A stretch of DNA of 64,000 nt from CAG-791 sp963629395 (GCA_963629395.1 CAVGIV010000001.1:47699-111698), one strand, 5' to 3'. Numbered from the stretch's first letter, positions 1 through 9,110 are shown. Numbers and translations: made by a program. Notes: generated by a model not told the origin, from the letters alone.

Positions 1-130
1 AAAGATCCACAGGAACACCATTGAACTAAAAACCATGCAGTATTTCCTCGCGTGTAAACCTATTCACAGTGCATACATGGACATTTTATCGTAGCTGGCA
101 GCTTTTCTCAATGCAATGCGGTCTCGCGCC

Positions 131-279
131 AGCCAGCGACGGGTCCTGGCGGAGGTGTCCGGTTCGGGGACGCTCTCGCTCCCCTGCGGCCTAGCGGTGC
201 TAAGCTCGCATAAGACGCTCGCAAGCACCGAGGTCCTCGGAAGGCCCCGAACCTGGACATCCATCCGCCACCCTGTCGC
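131..279. repeat. Long-hairpin repeat, copy A
   Basis: About 150 nt that recur in inverted orientation at 13755-13904 with only scattered differences (roughly 88% identical by eye). The element folds on itself: an outer arm with GACGGGTCCTGGCGG faces CCGCCACCCTGTCGC, an inner arm GGTGTCCGGTTCGGGG faces CCCCGAACCTGGACATCC, and a central hairpin GGTGC/GCACC encloses the most conserved stretch. It lies just after the stop codon of the flippase-like gene. The short reading frames it contains are in different frames in the two copies, so it is not coding. It could be a MITE-like element, a structured RNA or a strong terminator. Positions 1-130 show nothing I can assign. Confidence 0.75.
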
Positions 280-298
280 TTGGCCAGCAGCTAGACCG

Positions 299-1552
299 TT
301 AGCTCCGCTTCACGGTTCGGATGAACACGCCTGACAAAAGCGCTGTCACAAATGCCATGACAATGAGAAAGGACACCACGGCACCACGGATGCCGCTGCC
401 TTGTACCATGACGGGCGTCAGCACGAAGGATATGACCGCCCCCGCAAGATACACAAGCGGAATGGTATTCTGCCTTCTCGTGATGGTCAGCACCGCGCAG
501 TAAAATCCATTGAAGGCCAGAAACACACCGCCCAATAGGATCAGCAGCAGGTCGCCTCGGTAGCTTGTCAGATCCGTGGCATAGAGCCAGGACAGTACCG
601 GTATTCCCAGAAGCCACGCCGCCACAAGGACGGGGACTGCCACCGCCAGAAGTGCCGCCGAGAGCTTGTAAAAGTAGCCCAGGAATTCCTTTTTGTTCCT
701 TTTCTCCCAGCAGCCGGTCATGCGCAGCAGCATCGGCTGATACAGGAACATATTCAGCAGCTGAATGACGAAGACCGGCATGGCGATGAAGTTGTAGCAG
801 GCCTGTGCGGTTTCATCCATGGCGGCGTCAATCGCGTATTTGGGCTCATTGATCAGATAAAAGGACAGAAAATTGGCAGCAAAGACCGGAAAACACGCCT
901 TCAGAAGGCCGCCGATCTTCTCCCGGCAAAACGGGACCTTCGCATAGGCCGCCGTATCTCGGCAATACAGAATCACCGCTGCACTTGCCGCGATGGCCAG
1001 GAATACAGCTGCAGCCGTCGCCTTCAAAAGGTCTCCCGTAACGGCCAGGACCAGCATCATGCCGCCGATGCTGACAAGGAGCCGGATGGTAACCAGCTTT
1101 CCGGCAAGGTCCAAACGGCCCTTTTGCTGATACCGTCCCTCGAAAACCTCCTCCGCGCAGTCCACAGCCTTCAGTGCACACATGGCCAATACGCACCCCG
1201 CCTTATACGGCGAATAGCTTCCTGTCCACGCGCTCCAGAGGGCATATCCTGCTGCCAGCAACAGCATTATGCAAATTGTCAGTACCCGGTGCCGCAGATA
1301 ATCGGCAAAGGCATACTCCTCAGCCTGGTCCGAGACCTGGTAATTGCGGACACCGTAGTTACCGATATACATAAACAGATTTCCGGTTGCGAAGGCAATG
1401 GAGAAGATGCCCGCCGTCTCCAGGCCGCAGATTCTCGTAATGATAATCAGCAAAAACACCGACTGACCAGCATTGAGCATTCCGCCCACAGCATTCCATA
1501 TAAAATTCCCGGCCTCCGCAGGCTGCCCGCTTTTGTTTCTCTTACTGCGCAC
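299..1552 (-). CDS. MOP-superfamily flippase-like membrane protein
   Basis: About 417 residues with roughly a dozen hydrophobic segments, resembling polysaccharide or lipid-linked oligosaccharide exporters (Wzx/MATE/MurJ superfamily). The family moves lipid-linked precursors across the membrane; the substrate here is unknown. I chose a GTG start at 1552: it has GGAGGG eight bases upstream and overlaps the end of gatD by 11 bases. The longer upstream reading frame runs antisense-free but inside gatD and looks non-protein-like. It is the last gene of the MATE, DUF1624, murT, gatD run, so a role in envelope precursor export is a reasonable inference. It is shorter than typical MurJ (about 500 residues), so I do not call it MurJ. 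Confidence 0.75.
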   Translation of the reverse strand: MRSKRNKSGQPAEAGNFIWNAVGGMLNAGQSVFLLIIITRICGLETAGIFSIAFATGNLFMYIGNYGVRNYQVSDQAEEYAFADYLRHRVLTICIMLLLAAGYALWSAWTGSYSPYKAGCVLAMCALKAVDCAEEVFEGRYQQKGRLDLAGKLVTIRLLVSIGGMMLVLAVTGDLLKATAAAVFLAIAASAAVILYCRDTAAYAKVPFCREKIGGLLKACFPVFAANFLSFYLINEPKYAIDAAMDETAQACYNFIAMPVFVIQLLNMFLYQPMLLRMTGCWEKRNKKEFLGYFYKLSAALLAVAVPVLVAAWLLGIPVLSWLYATDLTSYRGDLLLILLGGVFLAFNGFYCAVLTITRRQNTIPLVYLAGAVISFVLTPVMVQGSGIRGAVVSFLIVMAFVTALLSGVFIRTVKRS

Positions 1553-2297
1553 CCTGCTTGCCCTCCAGAACTCTTGCAAGAACGCGCTCGTGTGCGGTCT
1601 TTTCAAAGCCATCCGGCAGCGGCTCCAGTGCAGCGTCGCCCTTTCCGTAGCGTCTGTCCAGTGCATTCTGCAGCAGAAAGTCCGCAAACTCCGGGTTCTT
1701 CGGCAGGACCGGCCCGTGGGAATACGTGCCGAATACATTGCGCCAGCGAATTCCCTCCGTCTGATCCTCTCCGTTGTTGCCGTTTCCCTTCAGCACCGTT
1801 CCAAGAGGCTTTACGCCTTCTCCTAGGTAGGTTTTTCCGCTGTGGTTTTCAAAACCCACCACGGTGCTGCCGCCGGACTCTTCTCCCAGACGGAAGGCAT
1901 AATTGTCGATCATGCGCGTCTTCGAGCCCACCGTATAAAAGTCCGCAGCCCCAAGGAACTCGCATTTCACGCCCTCATGCGTCTGATAGTAATGTCCCAT
2001 CATCTGATAGCCGCCGCAGATACACAGAAACGTCTTTCCGTCCTCCACGGCCGCCCGTATTTCATCGCCCGTTCCGGCCTTGAGATCTCCCAGCAGCACC
2101 TCCTGCTCAAAATCCTGACCGCCGCCGATGAAAAACAGATCATACTGTGTCAGATCCTTGTGATCCCCGATGCCAAGCTCCTCCACCCGGCAGTCAATTC
2201 CGCGCCAGGAAAGGCGTCTGGAAAGGCAGCGGATATTCCCGCGGTCTCCATATAGATTCAGCACCTCCGGATAGAGGTGACAAATGCGCAGCTCCAT
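1542..2297 (-). CDS. gatD: Lipid II isoglutaminyl synthase, glutaminase subunit GatD
   Basis: Class I glutamine amidotransferase of the CobB/CobQ-like family, 251 residues. It releases ammonia from glutamine and passes it to MurT, which amidates D-Glu of the peptidoglycan stem in lipid II. The nucleophile is visible as Cys94 in FLCICGGYQMMG and the catalytic His as His194 in TYSHGPVLPK; Cys94 is the same number as in the studied S. aureus enzyme. N-terminal MELRICHLYPEVLNLYGDRG is characteristic. The ATG at 2297 is preferred over the one at 2303 because AAAGGAG sits six bases before it. It lies 16 bases after murT, the usual partner arrangement. Confidence 0.93.
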   Translation of the reverse strand: MELRICHLYPEVLNLYGDRGNIRCLSRRLSWRGIDCRVEELGIGDHKDLTQYDLFFIGGGQDFEQEVLLGDLKAGTGDEIRAAVEDGKTFLCICGGYQMMGHYYQTHEGVKCEFLGAADFYTVGSKTRMIDNYAFRLGEESGGSTVVGFENHSGKTYLGEGVKPLGTVLKGNGNNGEDQTEGIRWRNVFGTYSHGPVLPKNPEFADFLLQNALDRRYGKGDAALEPLPDGFEKTAHERVLARVLEGKQGAQ

Positions 2298-2313
2298 ACT
2301 CATCTCCTTTTGG

Positions 2314-3696
2314 TCAGCCCTTCCAGAAATCGCTTCCGCCGGTCGCCTGTGAAAGCACCTTCCGAAGTGCCAGCATGGACGTATAATTCGGCAGAATAAA
2401 GCTCGGCAGATCACCGCCCTTCATGTGTGAAAGGAGTTTCTCATTATCCCTGCAAAGCGTAATGTCCTCTTCCCTGCAGCCGGCATACTTTAGCCGCAGC
2501 TGCATATCCTCCGCGCGGTCCCCCGACACGTAGATGTGACGGATATGGGCGTTCTCTGCCACCTGCTCGTAGTCCGCATCCCAGATCCAGGAGATATCAT
2601 GTCCGTCGGCCGTTCTGTCATTGAGGCAGAACACCAGGTTAAAATCCTCGGTCAGTGATGTCACATAGGAAAGTGCCTGGTTGCAGCCGGCCGGATTTTT
2701 AACCAGAATCATCTGCAGGCGATTGTCTCCCAGCATGAACGTTTCCATGCGTCCAAAGCTGGAGTGCACATCTGCAAGAGAATGCAGGATTTCCTGCTGC
2801 GCAAGGCCAAAGGCCGTATACGCACACACGGCAGCCGCCGCATTGTACACGTTGTATACCGCAGGGAGTCCGATGCGGGCCTTCTGCGTCTCCTCACCGA
2901 TCCGCAGCTGCACGTCGCTCCCCTCCGCAGCCATCTTATCGATCGCTGTCACAGCTACCTGCGCAGCTGCCCTTTGGTAGCCGCACTTCGGACAGTAAAA
3001 CGCGCCCAGATGGGCATAGGTATGGTAATGATACCGGTACGGTGTTCCGCAATGAATACAGTATTTGGCATCCGATATGGCTGCGTCCTTTTGTTCTCCG
3101 ACCGGCGTATCCATTCCGTACCAGACGACCCGGTTCGGCACGCCGTCTGCCAGCGATGCCACCAGTGAATCGTCGGCGTTCAGACACAGTGTCGCCTCCG
3201 GAACCTTTTTAATCCCCATGCGCAGCTGCTCCACGGTATGCATAACCTCGCCGTACCGGTCCAGCTGGTCGCGGAAGAGATTGGTCACCACGATCACCTT
3301 CGGATGAATCAAAGGAACCACCTGCTTGAGCGCACCCTCATCGCATTCAATGACCGCATAGTGCGTCTTCGGCCTTCCAAGCCAGGTTGCATTGCAGGTG
3401 ACCTCTGCCGTCACACCGGACAGAAGATTCGCACCGGACTTATTGGCAAGGCACGCATACCCCGAAGCCGTCAGCGCGTGCTCGAGCATGCGCGACGTCG
3501 TTGTCTTGCCGTTGGTGCCGGTGACAACAATGATATCCATTCCGTCACTGGTGCGTTCCAGAATATTTTTGGCAAAAAAACGCGCCGCCTTCCCGGGAAG
3601 TGCCGTACCGCCGCGTCCCGTCCGGCGAAGAATCTCTCTTGTACCCTTACACGCAGCGATGGCCAGCACCGACTGCGGAAGATTTGGTTTACTCAT
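2314..3696 (-). CDS. murT: Lipid II isoglutaminyl synthase, Mur ligase-like subunit MurT
   Basis: 460 residues. Mur-ligase central domain with P-loop VTGTNGKTTT near residues 58-67, followed by the zinc ribbon inserted in MurT proteins (Cys213, Cys216, Cys235, Cys238) and a C-terminal DUF1727-type domain with NDRTADGHDISWIWDAD, which holds the conserved Asp region of the amidation site. With GatD it converts the D-glutamate of lipid II to D-isoglutamine in the cytoplasm, an ATP-dependent step needed for efficient cross-linking in many Gram-positives. A ribosome site AAAGGA lies eight bases before the ATG. All key motifs look intact. Confidence 0.94.
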   Translation of the reverse strand: MSKPNLPQSVLAIAACKGTREILRRTGRGGTALPGKAARFFAKNILERTSDGMDIIVVTGTNGKTTTSRMLEHALTASGYACLANKSGANLLSGVTAEVTCNATWLGRPKTHYAVIECDEGALKQVVPLIHPKVIVVTNLFRDQLDRYGEVMHTVEQLRMGIKKVPEATLCLNADDSLVASLADGVPNRVVWYGMDTPVGEQKDAAISDAKYCIHCGTPYRYHYHTYAHLGAFYCPKCGYQRAAAQVAVTAIDKMAAEGSDVQLRIGEETQKARIGLPAVYNVYNAAAAVCAYTAFGLAQQEILHSLADVHSSFGRMETFMLGDNRLQMILVKNPAGCNQALSYVTSLTEDFNLVFCLNDRTADGHDISWIWDADYEQVAENAHIRHIYVSGDRAEDMQLRLKYAGCREEDITLCRDNEKLLSHMKGGDLPSFILPNYTSMLALRKVLSQATGGSDFWKG

Positions 3697-3767
3697 ACTT
3701 GTTATCCTTTGACTCTTGTAAGTGTATGCCGTTATATATGCGCCGCCGGCGGATCCTGCCGAAGCTG

Positions 3768-3793
3768 TCTGCCACCCTGTCGCCGGCTGCTTA
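3768..3793. repeat. Possible fragment of the long-hairpin repeat
   Basis: GCCACCCTGTCGCCGGCTG matches the outer arm of the element at 131-279 (CCGCCACCCTGTCGC) over about 13 bases, and it too follows a stop codon directly (the DUF1624 gene ending at 3791). The neighbouring GC-rich sequence 3741-3767 can fold with it. Short enough that chance cannot be excluded. Confidence 0.3.
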
Positions 3794-4567
3794 GAGCAGT
3801 CCCGGCAGGTAGGTCTTCACCAGAACCACCGCCATATACAGCACCGGCTGATGGAGCAGATAGATTAGAAGCGAGTGCTGCCCCATCCATGTAAGAGGCA
3901 CCGCATTGATCCCCAGGAGGCCTCGTTTCCAGTCGCCAAGGCGTTCTGTCATACAGCCCAGATACATTCCAAACCAGAACAAAAAAATCCACGGGAGAAA
4001 TGAAAAATAATCCGTGGAAAAAAAGTCCGAACCAGGGAATCCCGCAAAAGCCCCCAAAAGCCCCTGATACCACGCAGAGGGAAGAGACACGCTCTTCCCT
4101 TGCCACAGCTGCAGATAGCCGCGGTTTACCCAGCGGAACACATAGAACAAAACGCCGCAAATAACCATTCCGGCCACCGGCTGCACACGCAAAAGCCACT
4201 GCTCCAGCAGGGCCGTCACCAGCATGGCGCTTCCCAGAAAGGTAAGAACGCCGAATACCACCTTATCCTGGGGGAGGAACACCAGCGTCGCCGCCGTAAC
4301 AAGGAGCCCTGCTCCGCTTACCACAAGGCCTCTTCTCCATTTATGCCGGGAAAGCGTCATGCAAAAGCCGGACAGCAGAATAAATGTCCAGCAAATGGAC
4401 TGCTGCCACACAAACGCCCTATCGGAATGATACCACGACCACTCCACTCCCAGCAGGTACACCAGGTCCCAGGCTGCATGATAGAGGATCATACTGATCA
4501 GCGTTATCCCGCGAATGCCGTCCAGAAGGTAATACCGCCCTCTTCCGGATCCATATCGTCTGGTCAT
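3791..4567 (-). CDS. DUF1624 / HGSNAT-like membrane acyltransferase
   Basis: 258 residues with about seven hydrophobic segments. The start YYLLDGIRGITLISMILYHA followed by WDLVYLLG is the hallmark of the heparan-alpha-glucosaminide N-acetyltransferase catalytic family (DUF1624), whose conserved His lies in the first membrane segment. Members probably acylate surface glycans or other extracytoplasmic substrates; the bacterial substrate is not established. Its ATG overlaps the stop of the upstream MATE gene by four bases (ATGA), showing translational coupling, and murT follows 94 bases later, so a link to envelope modification is likely but inferred. Confidence 0.8.
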   Translation of the reverse strand: MTRRYGSGRGRYYLLDGIRGITLISMILYHAAWDLVYLLGVEWSWYHSDRAFVWQQSICWTFILLSGFCMTLSRHKWRRGLVVSGAGLLVTAATLVFLPQDKVVFGVLTFLGSAMLVTALLEQWLLRVQPVAGMVICGVLFYVFRWVNRGYLQLWQGKSVSLPSAWYQGLLGAFAGFPGSDFFSTDYFSFLPWIFLFWFGMYLGCMTERLGDWKRGLLGINAVPLTWMGQHSLLIYLLHQPVLYMAVVLVKTYLPGLL

Positions 4568-5931
4568 GCTGCCGTTTCCTTCCCGCTTCCCTGAAAGGTT
4601 TCACCCACCTTCCGAATGACGTACCGGTAGGAGATGCCGGTGAACACACAGGCCCCCACCCACGCAAACGGATCACACAGGGAGGCCAGCACATAGTTCA
4701 TGGATACCATGGAGGCTACCGCCAGAACCAGCCGGCAGATCAGCTCCGCAACGCCGCCCAGCATAGGCAGAAGCCCGTAGCCGCAGCCCTGCATCGCATT
4801 GCGGAACACAAAGATGTTGCCCAGCGGAATATAGAAAATTGCGCAGCAGATGATGTATGTTCTCGCATACGGCATCATGGCACTGATATCCGTCCCCGTG
4901 GAGAAAAACAGGGAAATTAAGGGTTCCAATGCCAATACCACCAGCACCGCCGCAGCAATTCCGTAGATGGAAATGGATGTGGACGCACAGCGCACGCCTT
5001 TTTTAATCCGCTCGTAGTGACCGGCGCCGTAATTCTGTCCAACATAGGTGGCCATCGTCTGGCCGATGGAGTAGTTTCCCTGCGTAATCAGTCCCTGCAC
5101 CTTGCTGGCAGCCGTGAACCCGGCCACTGCAGTGGCGCCGTAAAGGTTGATGGCTGCCTGCATGATCATCGTTCCGGAAGCCGTAATACCGAACTGAAGG
5201 GCCATGGGAATTCCCACACGAAGCTGCTTGGCCGTTGCATCCGGATAATGCCGCCACATTCCCTTGTCCGGTGTCAGCTCCGGCACCTTTTTCAGAATGT
5301 AGAGCAGGCACAGCACAGAGGAAATTCCCTGCGACAGAACGGTCGCCAGTGCCGCCCCCATGGTTCCCATGTGGAAAACAATGATCAGCACCAGGTCCAG
5401 CACCACATTCAGAACAGCCGAAAACACCAGCACCACCAGCGGCATTTTGCTGTTGCCGACAGCCCGCAGAAAGGCCGACAGAAGGTTGTAGGCAATGCTG
5501 GCTGCAATGCCCATACAGATTACCGAAATATAGGCATAGGCATCTTCAAAGATTTCCTCCGGCGTGTTCATAAGATGCAGAAGCGGCCGCATACACGCAA
5601 GGCTTCCGATGGTCATGATGACCGCCAGTACAACAGCGAGCAGAATGCTGTTCACCACGCTCTTCTTCACGCCCTGCATATCCCCGGCGCCGTACCTCTG
5701 CGAGGTCAGAACCGTAAAGCCGCAGGTCAATCCGGAGCAAAAGCCCAGGATCAGGAACATGATGGTGCCGGTGGAGCCAACCGCCGCCAGCGCATTCTGT
5801 CCCACGTAGCGTCCGACAATGATCGTATCGCACATATTATACAGCTGCTGAAATACATTGCCGATGAACAGCGGTATGGTAAACCGAATGATAATGGAAA
5901 GCGGATTTCCCTTGGTCATATCCGACTGCAT
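4564..5931 (-). CDS. MATE family efflux transporter
   Basis: 455 residues, about 12 hydrophobic segments, beginning MTKGNPLSIIIRFTIPLFIG and containing QQLYNMCDTIIVGRYVG, both very typical of the DinF/NorM-like MATE branch common in Clostridia. These are cation-coupled exporters of drugs or metabolites. Two repeats of the MATE fold can be seen (residues about 10-220 and 230-440). A GGGGG ribosome site lies about six bases upstream. First gene of the leftward run towards murT-gatD; its promoter faces tcdA. Confidence 0.88.
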   Translation of the reverse strand: MQSDMTKGNPLSIIIRFTIPLFIGNVFQQLYNMCDTIIVGRYVGQNALAAVGSTGTIMFLILGFCSGLTCGFTVLTSQRYGAGDMQGVKKSVVNSILLAVVLAVIMTIGSLACMRPLLHLMNTPEEIFEDAYAYISVICMGIAASIAYNLLSAFLRAVGNSKMPLVVLVFSAVLNVVLDLVLIIVFHMGTMGAALATVLSQGISSVLCLLYILKKVPELTPDKGMWRHYPDATAKQLRVGIPMALQFGITASGTMIMQAAINLYGATAVAGFTAASKVQGLITQGNYSIGQTMATYVGQNYGAGHYERIKKGVRCASTSISIYGIAAAVLVVLALEPLISLFFSTGTDISAMMPYARTYIICCAIFYIPLGNIFVFRNAMQGCGYGLLPMLGGVAELICRLVLAVASMVSMNYVLASLCDPFAWVGACVFTGISYRYVIRKVGETFQGSGKETAA

Positions 5932-5958
5932 AATGTTCCCCCCGGCCCTGAATGGCCT

Positions 5959-5986
5959 TTGATATCCATGTTTTCTTATGTATAAT
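5959..5986 (+). promoter_or_regulatory. Candidate sigma-A promoter for tcdA-ldt
   Basis: TTGATA (5959-5964), 16 bases, TATAAT (5981-5986), about 45 bases before the tcdA start codon. A good consensus match, apart from the 16-base spacing. Confidence 0.65.
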
Positions 5987-6010
5987 AGTCTCTTTGGACG
6001 ATCAATACAA
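5982..6010 (-). promoter_or_regulatory. Candidate promoter for the MATE-murT-gatD run
   Basis: On the minus strand TTGTAT (6005-6010), 17 bases, TATTAT (5982-5987), about 50 bases before the MATE start codon. Its -10 box overlaps the -10 of the plus-strand tcdA promoter. Confidence 0.5.
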
Positions 6011-6030
6011 AATTATCTCGAGGGTAGCAG

Positions 6031-6816
6031 ATGTTAAATCAATATTCAAGGGCAGAACTGATCTACGGAGCAGAGAATATGGAGCTTCTGCGCCGCAGCC
6101 GCGTGGCCGTTTTCGGCATCGGCGGTGTCGGCGGAAGCGTCGTGGAGGCACTGGCCAGAATGGGTGTCGGAACACTGGATCTGATTGACGATGACCGGGT
6201 GTGTCTGACCAATCTCAACCGGCAGGTGCTCGCCACCCGCAGCACCGTCGGCAAATATAAGGTCGATGCCGCCAGGGAGCGTATCCATGACATCGATCCC
6301 GCCATTACTGTCAACACGTACCAGACCTTCTTTCTCCCGGAGGAGTCAGAGCGCTTTGATTTTGCCCAGTTTGACTACGTTGTCGATGCCATCGACACCG
6401 TCACCGGCAAGATTCAGATCATTCTCCAGGCGCAGGCTGCAGGTGTCCCCGTCATCTCCGCTATGGGCTGCGGGAACCGCAGTGATCCGACAAAGCTCAC
6501 GGTCACAGACCTTTACAAGACCTCTCAGGATCCGCTGGCAAGGGTCATGCGAAGAGAGCTCAAGCGGCGCGGTGTCAAAAAGCTGAAGGTCGTGTATTCC
6601 ACAGAGCCTGCTATCCGCCCCATCGACACCGAGAACTCCTGCCTGCATCACTGCATCTGCCCTCCCGGCTCTGTCCGGAAGTGCACGGAGCGAAGAGACC
6701 TGCCGGGCTCCTCTTCCTTCGTCCCGCCTGTTGCCGGCATGATGATGGCGGCCGCCATCGTCAATGACCTGACCAAATTCGATCCTTCATCCCGTACGAA
6801 GGGAGGTAAGCAATGA
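6031..6816 (+). CDS. tcdA: tRNA threonylcarbamoyladenosine dehydratase (TcdA/CsdL)
   Basis: 261-residue ThiF/E1-like adenylating enzyme. It activates the carboxylate of t6A37 in ANN-decoding tRNAs and cyclises it to ct6A. The start LNQYSRAELIYG, the nucleotide-binding loop VFGIGGVGGS (residues 27-36), the acidic DLIDDDRVCLTNLNRQ and YVVDAIDTVTGK blocks, and the C-terminal PGSSSFVPPVAGM are diagnostic and separate it from MoeB and ThiF. It overlaps the next gene by four bases (ATGA). Confidence 0.92.
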   Translation: MLNQYSRAELIYGAENMELLRRSRVAVFGIGGVGGSVVEALARMGVGTLDLIDDDRVCLTNLNRQVLATRSTVGKYKVDAARERIHDIDPAITVNTYQTFFLPEESERFDFAQFDYVVDAIDTVTGKIQIILQAQAAGVPVISAMGCGNRSDPTKLTVTDLYKTSQDPLARVMRRELKRRGVKKLKVVYSTEPAIRPIDTENSCLHHCICPPGSVRKCTERRDLPGSSSFVPPVAGMMMAAAIVNDLTKFDPSSRTKGGKQ

Positions 6817-8960
6817 GCAAATCACAGCCTACGCCGCAGGATGCGGAGCACCTGTTTGAATATGAGCTTCTGCCCGACACCGGTTCCGAAGAGGATGAAA
6901 CCGGCTGGGATGAAGAGGATGACCTTTGGGAGAGCCCCGATTCCCAGGAGGACATCCAGGAGTCAGAAAGCGCCGCAAAGACGTCCGACTATACAAAGGA
7001 GCAGCCGCAGCCGGAGCATTCCATGAATGCCGAGGAGTATGACGAGGAGATCAAAGAGCTGGAGCGCGCCAGGGACGCTGCGGAGTATGCCCGCAAGATG
7101 CGCGAGCAGCGCGCCGGTGCCGTCCATGTACAACGGGTAATTCTGATTATTCTCGGTGCCGCTGCCAGTCTTTTGGCCGTGGCATATGTGGCTGGTCTTA
7201 TTTATTTTGGCAGTCATTTTGCCTTCCACACAACGCTCAACGGCATAGATGTTTCCTGTCAGGATGCAAGCCAGACCGAGGCTCTGATTACGCAGGCAGC
7301 CGGCAACTACATACTGACCATTCACGGACGAAACCAGGTGGAGGCCGAAATACACGGCGTCGATATCTCCCTCGTGCTGACTGCCGGTACTCCCGTTGCT
7401 GACCTTGTCCGCACCCAGTCCAGCTTTGAGTGGCCGACAAGCCTCTGGACGCAGCAGACACTGACCAGCAAATATCTTGTCTCCTACGACGAGGCCGCTC
7501 TGGAATCACTGGTGGATGCGCTTCCATTTTTCTCTGAGGAGAATATTCAGCAGCCTTCCGATGCGGTCTGCTCGTACGCTGACGGATCCTTCCAGATTAC
7601 CGCGGGCGACTCCGGCTCGGTTCCCAGACGCGATGCGATCCTCTCCGCTGTAAAGGACGCCCTCTCCGAGAACCAAACCGAGATCACACTGGGGGATGAG
7701 TGCTATGAAGAGGCTGCCATCACCGAGGACAACGCGCAGCTCCTTGCGGCGCAGGAGGAGCTGAACCAGATTCTGAATCTGAGCATCTCATTGACCTTTG
7801 ATGAGGAGAAGCAGACTCTTACCAAGGATCAGCTGGCATCGTTTGTTTCGGTGTCGCTTTCCACGGCAGATACTGCAAATGCAGATGTCGAGGAAGAGAT
7901 CGCTGAACAGGAATCAGCCGGTAATACCGATGCCGCGCAGACAGAGTCCGCCGGGGAGACCTCCTCCGATGCAGCGCAGACAGAGGGAGCCTTGGATGAT
8001 TCCTCTAAGACGGGCGAAATTCTGTACAACACCGAGGCCGTCTCCGCTTACGTCGCAGAGCTTGCAGAGCACTATGACACCTATGGCAAGGATCGTGAAT
8101 TTAAAACCCACACCGGCGATACGGTAACCGTTTCTGGCGGCAACTACGGCTGGCAGATGGACCAGGAGGCAACCGCAGCGGCTATAATCGAGGCCTTAAA
8201 GGCCGAGCAGGATGCCGAATTTACCCCCGTATGGACCAAGGAGGCCGCCTCCTTCGGAGACACCGACATCGGCACCTCCTACATGGAGGTCGATCTGGAT
8301 AACCAGAAGGTCTACCAGTACATTGACGGCGAATGCGTTGTAGAGACGGACTGTGTCTCCGGCAAGGCCATTGATTCCGACCGCCTGACGCCGGATGGAA
8401 CCTACAGCATTGTTTACCGCAAGTCCCCGGCTGTCTTAAAGGGCGCGGATTACGAATCGCCCGTGACCTACTGGATGCCGTTCAACGGCGGAATCGGATT
8501 CCACGACGCCACATGGCGGAGCAAATTCGGCGGCGAGCTCTACCTCGCGGGAGGATCCCACGGCTGCATCAATCTGCCGCTGTCTGCCGCCAAGGCGATC
8601 TATGCGAATGTATATTCCGGCATGCCCGTTGTGGTTTACGGCGGCATGACCTCTGAGGAAGCCATTGCCTATACCGGCAAAAAGCCGGATCCGCCGGTCT
8701 CCAAAAAGGAATCCGAATCCGACATCGGAGGCGGCATTAGCGATACTGACACCGATCCTGCCAACGCAGCTGCCACGCAGCAGTCGGATGCGCAGCAGGC
8801 CGCTGCGGCTGCCGTTCAGGCCGCACAGGCTGCCGTGATCGCTCAGGCGCAGCAGAACTACATCAGCCAGGGCATGAGCGCAGAGCAGGCCGCCGCACAG
8901 GTACAGGCAGATCTTGCCGCTCAGCTGGCTGCGCAGCAGGCCGCCGCAGCCGGGCAGTAA
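6813..8960 (+). CDS. Membrane-anchored L,D-transpeptidase (YkuD) with PG-binding domains
   Basis: 715 residues. Acidic cytoplasmic N-terminus (1-105), one membrane segment (about 109-133), putative peptidoglycan-binding_4 region (about 145-460), YkuD catalytic domain (about 495-610) with the active-site motif SHGCINLP (Cys585) and an upstream His in GIGFHDATWRSKFGG, then an Ala/Gln-rich tail of about 85 residues. It should form 3-3 cross-links or anchor molecules in peptidoglycan outside the membrane. An Asp/Glu/Ser/Thr-rich insert (about 350-400) and the A/Q-rich tail are low-complexity. The ribosome site GGGAGGT lies five bases before the ATG inside the tcdA end; the pair is one transcript closed by a terminator. 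Confidence 0.88.
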   Translation: MSKSQPTPQDAEHLFEYELLPDTGSEEDETGWDEEDDLWESPDSQEDIQESESAAKTSDYTKEQPQPEHSMNAEEYDEEIKELERARDAAEYARKMREQRAGAVHVQRVILIILGAAASLLAVAYVAGLIYFGSHFAFHTTLNGIDVSCQDASQTEALITQAAGNYILTIHGRNQVEAEIHGVDISLVLTAGTPVADLVRTQSSFEWPTSLWTQQTLTSKYLVSYDEAALESLVDALPFFSEENIQQPSDAVCSYADGSFQITAGDSGSVPRRDAILSAVKDALSENQTEITLGDECYEEAAITEDNAQLLAAQEELNQILNLSISLTFDEEKQTLTKDQLASFVSVSLSTADTANADVEEEIAEQESAGNTDAAQTESAGETSSDAAQTEGALDDSSKTGEILYNTEAVSAYVAELAEHYDTYGKDREFKTHTGDTVTVSGGNYGWQMDQEATAAAIIEALKAEQDAEFTPVWTKEAASFGDTDIGTSYMEVDLDNQKVYQYIDGECVVETDCVSGKAIDSDRLTPDGTYSIVYRKSPAVLKGADYESPVTYWMPFNGGIGFHDATWRSKFGGELYLAGGSHGCINLPLSAAKAIYANVYSGMPVVVYGGMTSEEAIAYTGKKPDPPVSKKESESDIGGGISDTDTDPANAAATQQSDAQQAAAAAVQAAQAAVIAQAQQNYISQGMSAEQAAAQVQADLAAQLAAQQAAAAGQ

Positions 8961-8985
8961 CAGTTGCTACAACCTTTACAGCAGG

Positions 8986-9025
8986 AAGGCGGAAGAATCT
9001 TATACAGATTCTTCCGCCTTTTCTT
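8986..9025 (+). terminator. Intrinsic terminator after the L,D-transpeptidase
   Basis: Perfect 15-base stem AAGGCGGAAGAATCT / AGATTCTTCCGCCTT with a five-base loop followed by TTCTT on the plus strand, 25 bases after the stop codon. Confidence 0.88.
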
Positions 9026-9072
9026 GCTTTCTCCGCGCCTGTCACATCCAACAAAAACTGATCGTTCGCAGA

Positions 9073-9110
9073 CGAATTCACGATTGAATATTCGTAACTA
9101 TTCAGCGCCC
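9073..9110. repeat. Short palindromic repeat family, partial copy
   Basis: Contains GAATTCACGATTGAATA (core of the 12.4 and 16.2 kb copies) and CGTAACTATTCAGCGCCC (end of the 22.2, 57.2 and 63.9 kb copies). The TGA stop of the ABC-F gene (9102-9104) lies within it. Confidence 0.6.

Noticed and set aside
64..264. Short frame MDVQVRGLPRTSVLASVLCE and a similar peptide near 13772-14080
   Set aside because: Both come from the long-hairpin repeat; the matching peptides are in shifted frames between copies and there are no ribosome sites, so they are not genes.
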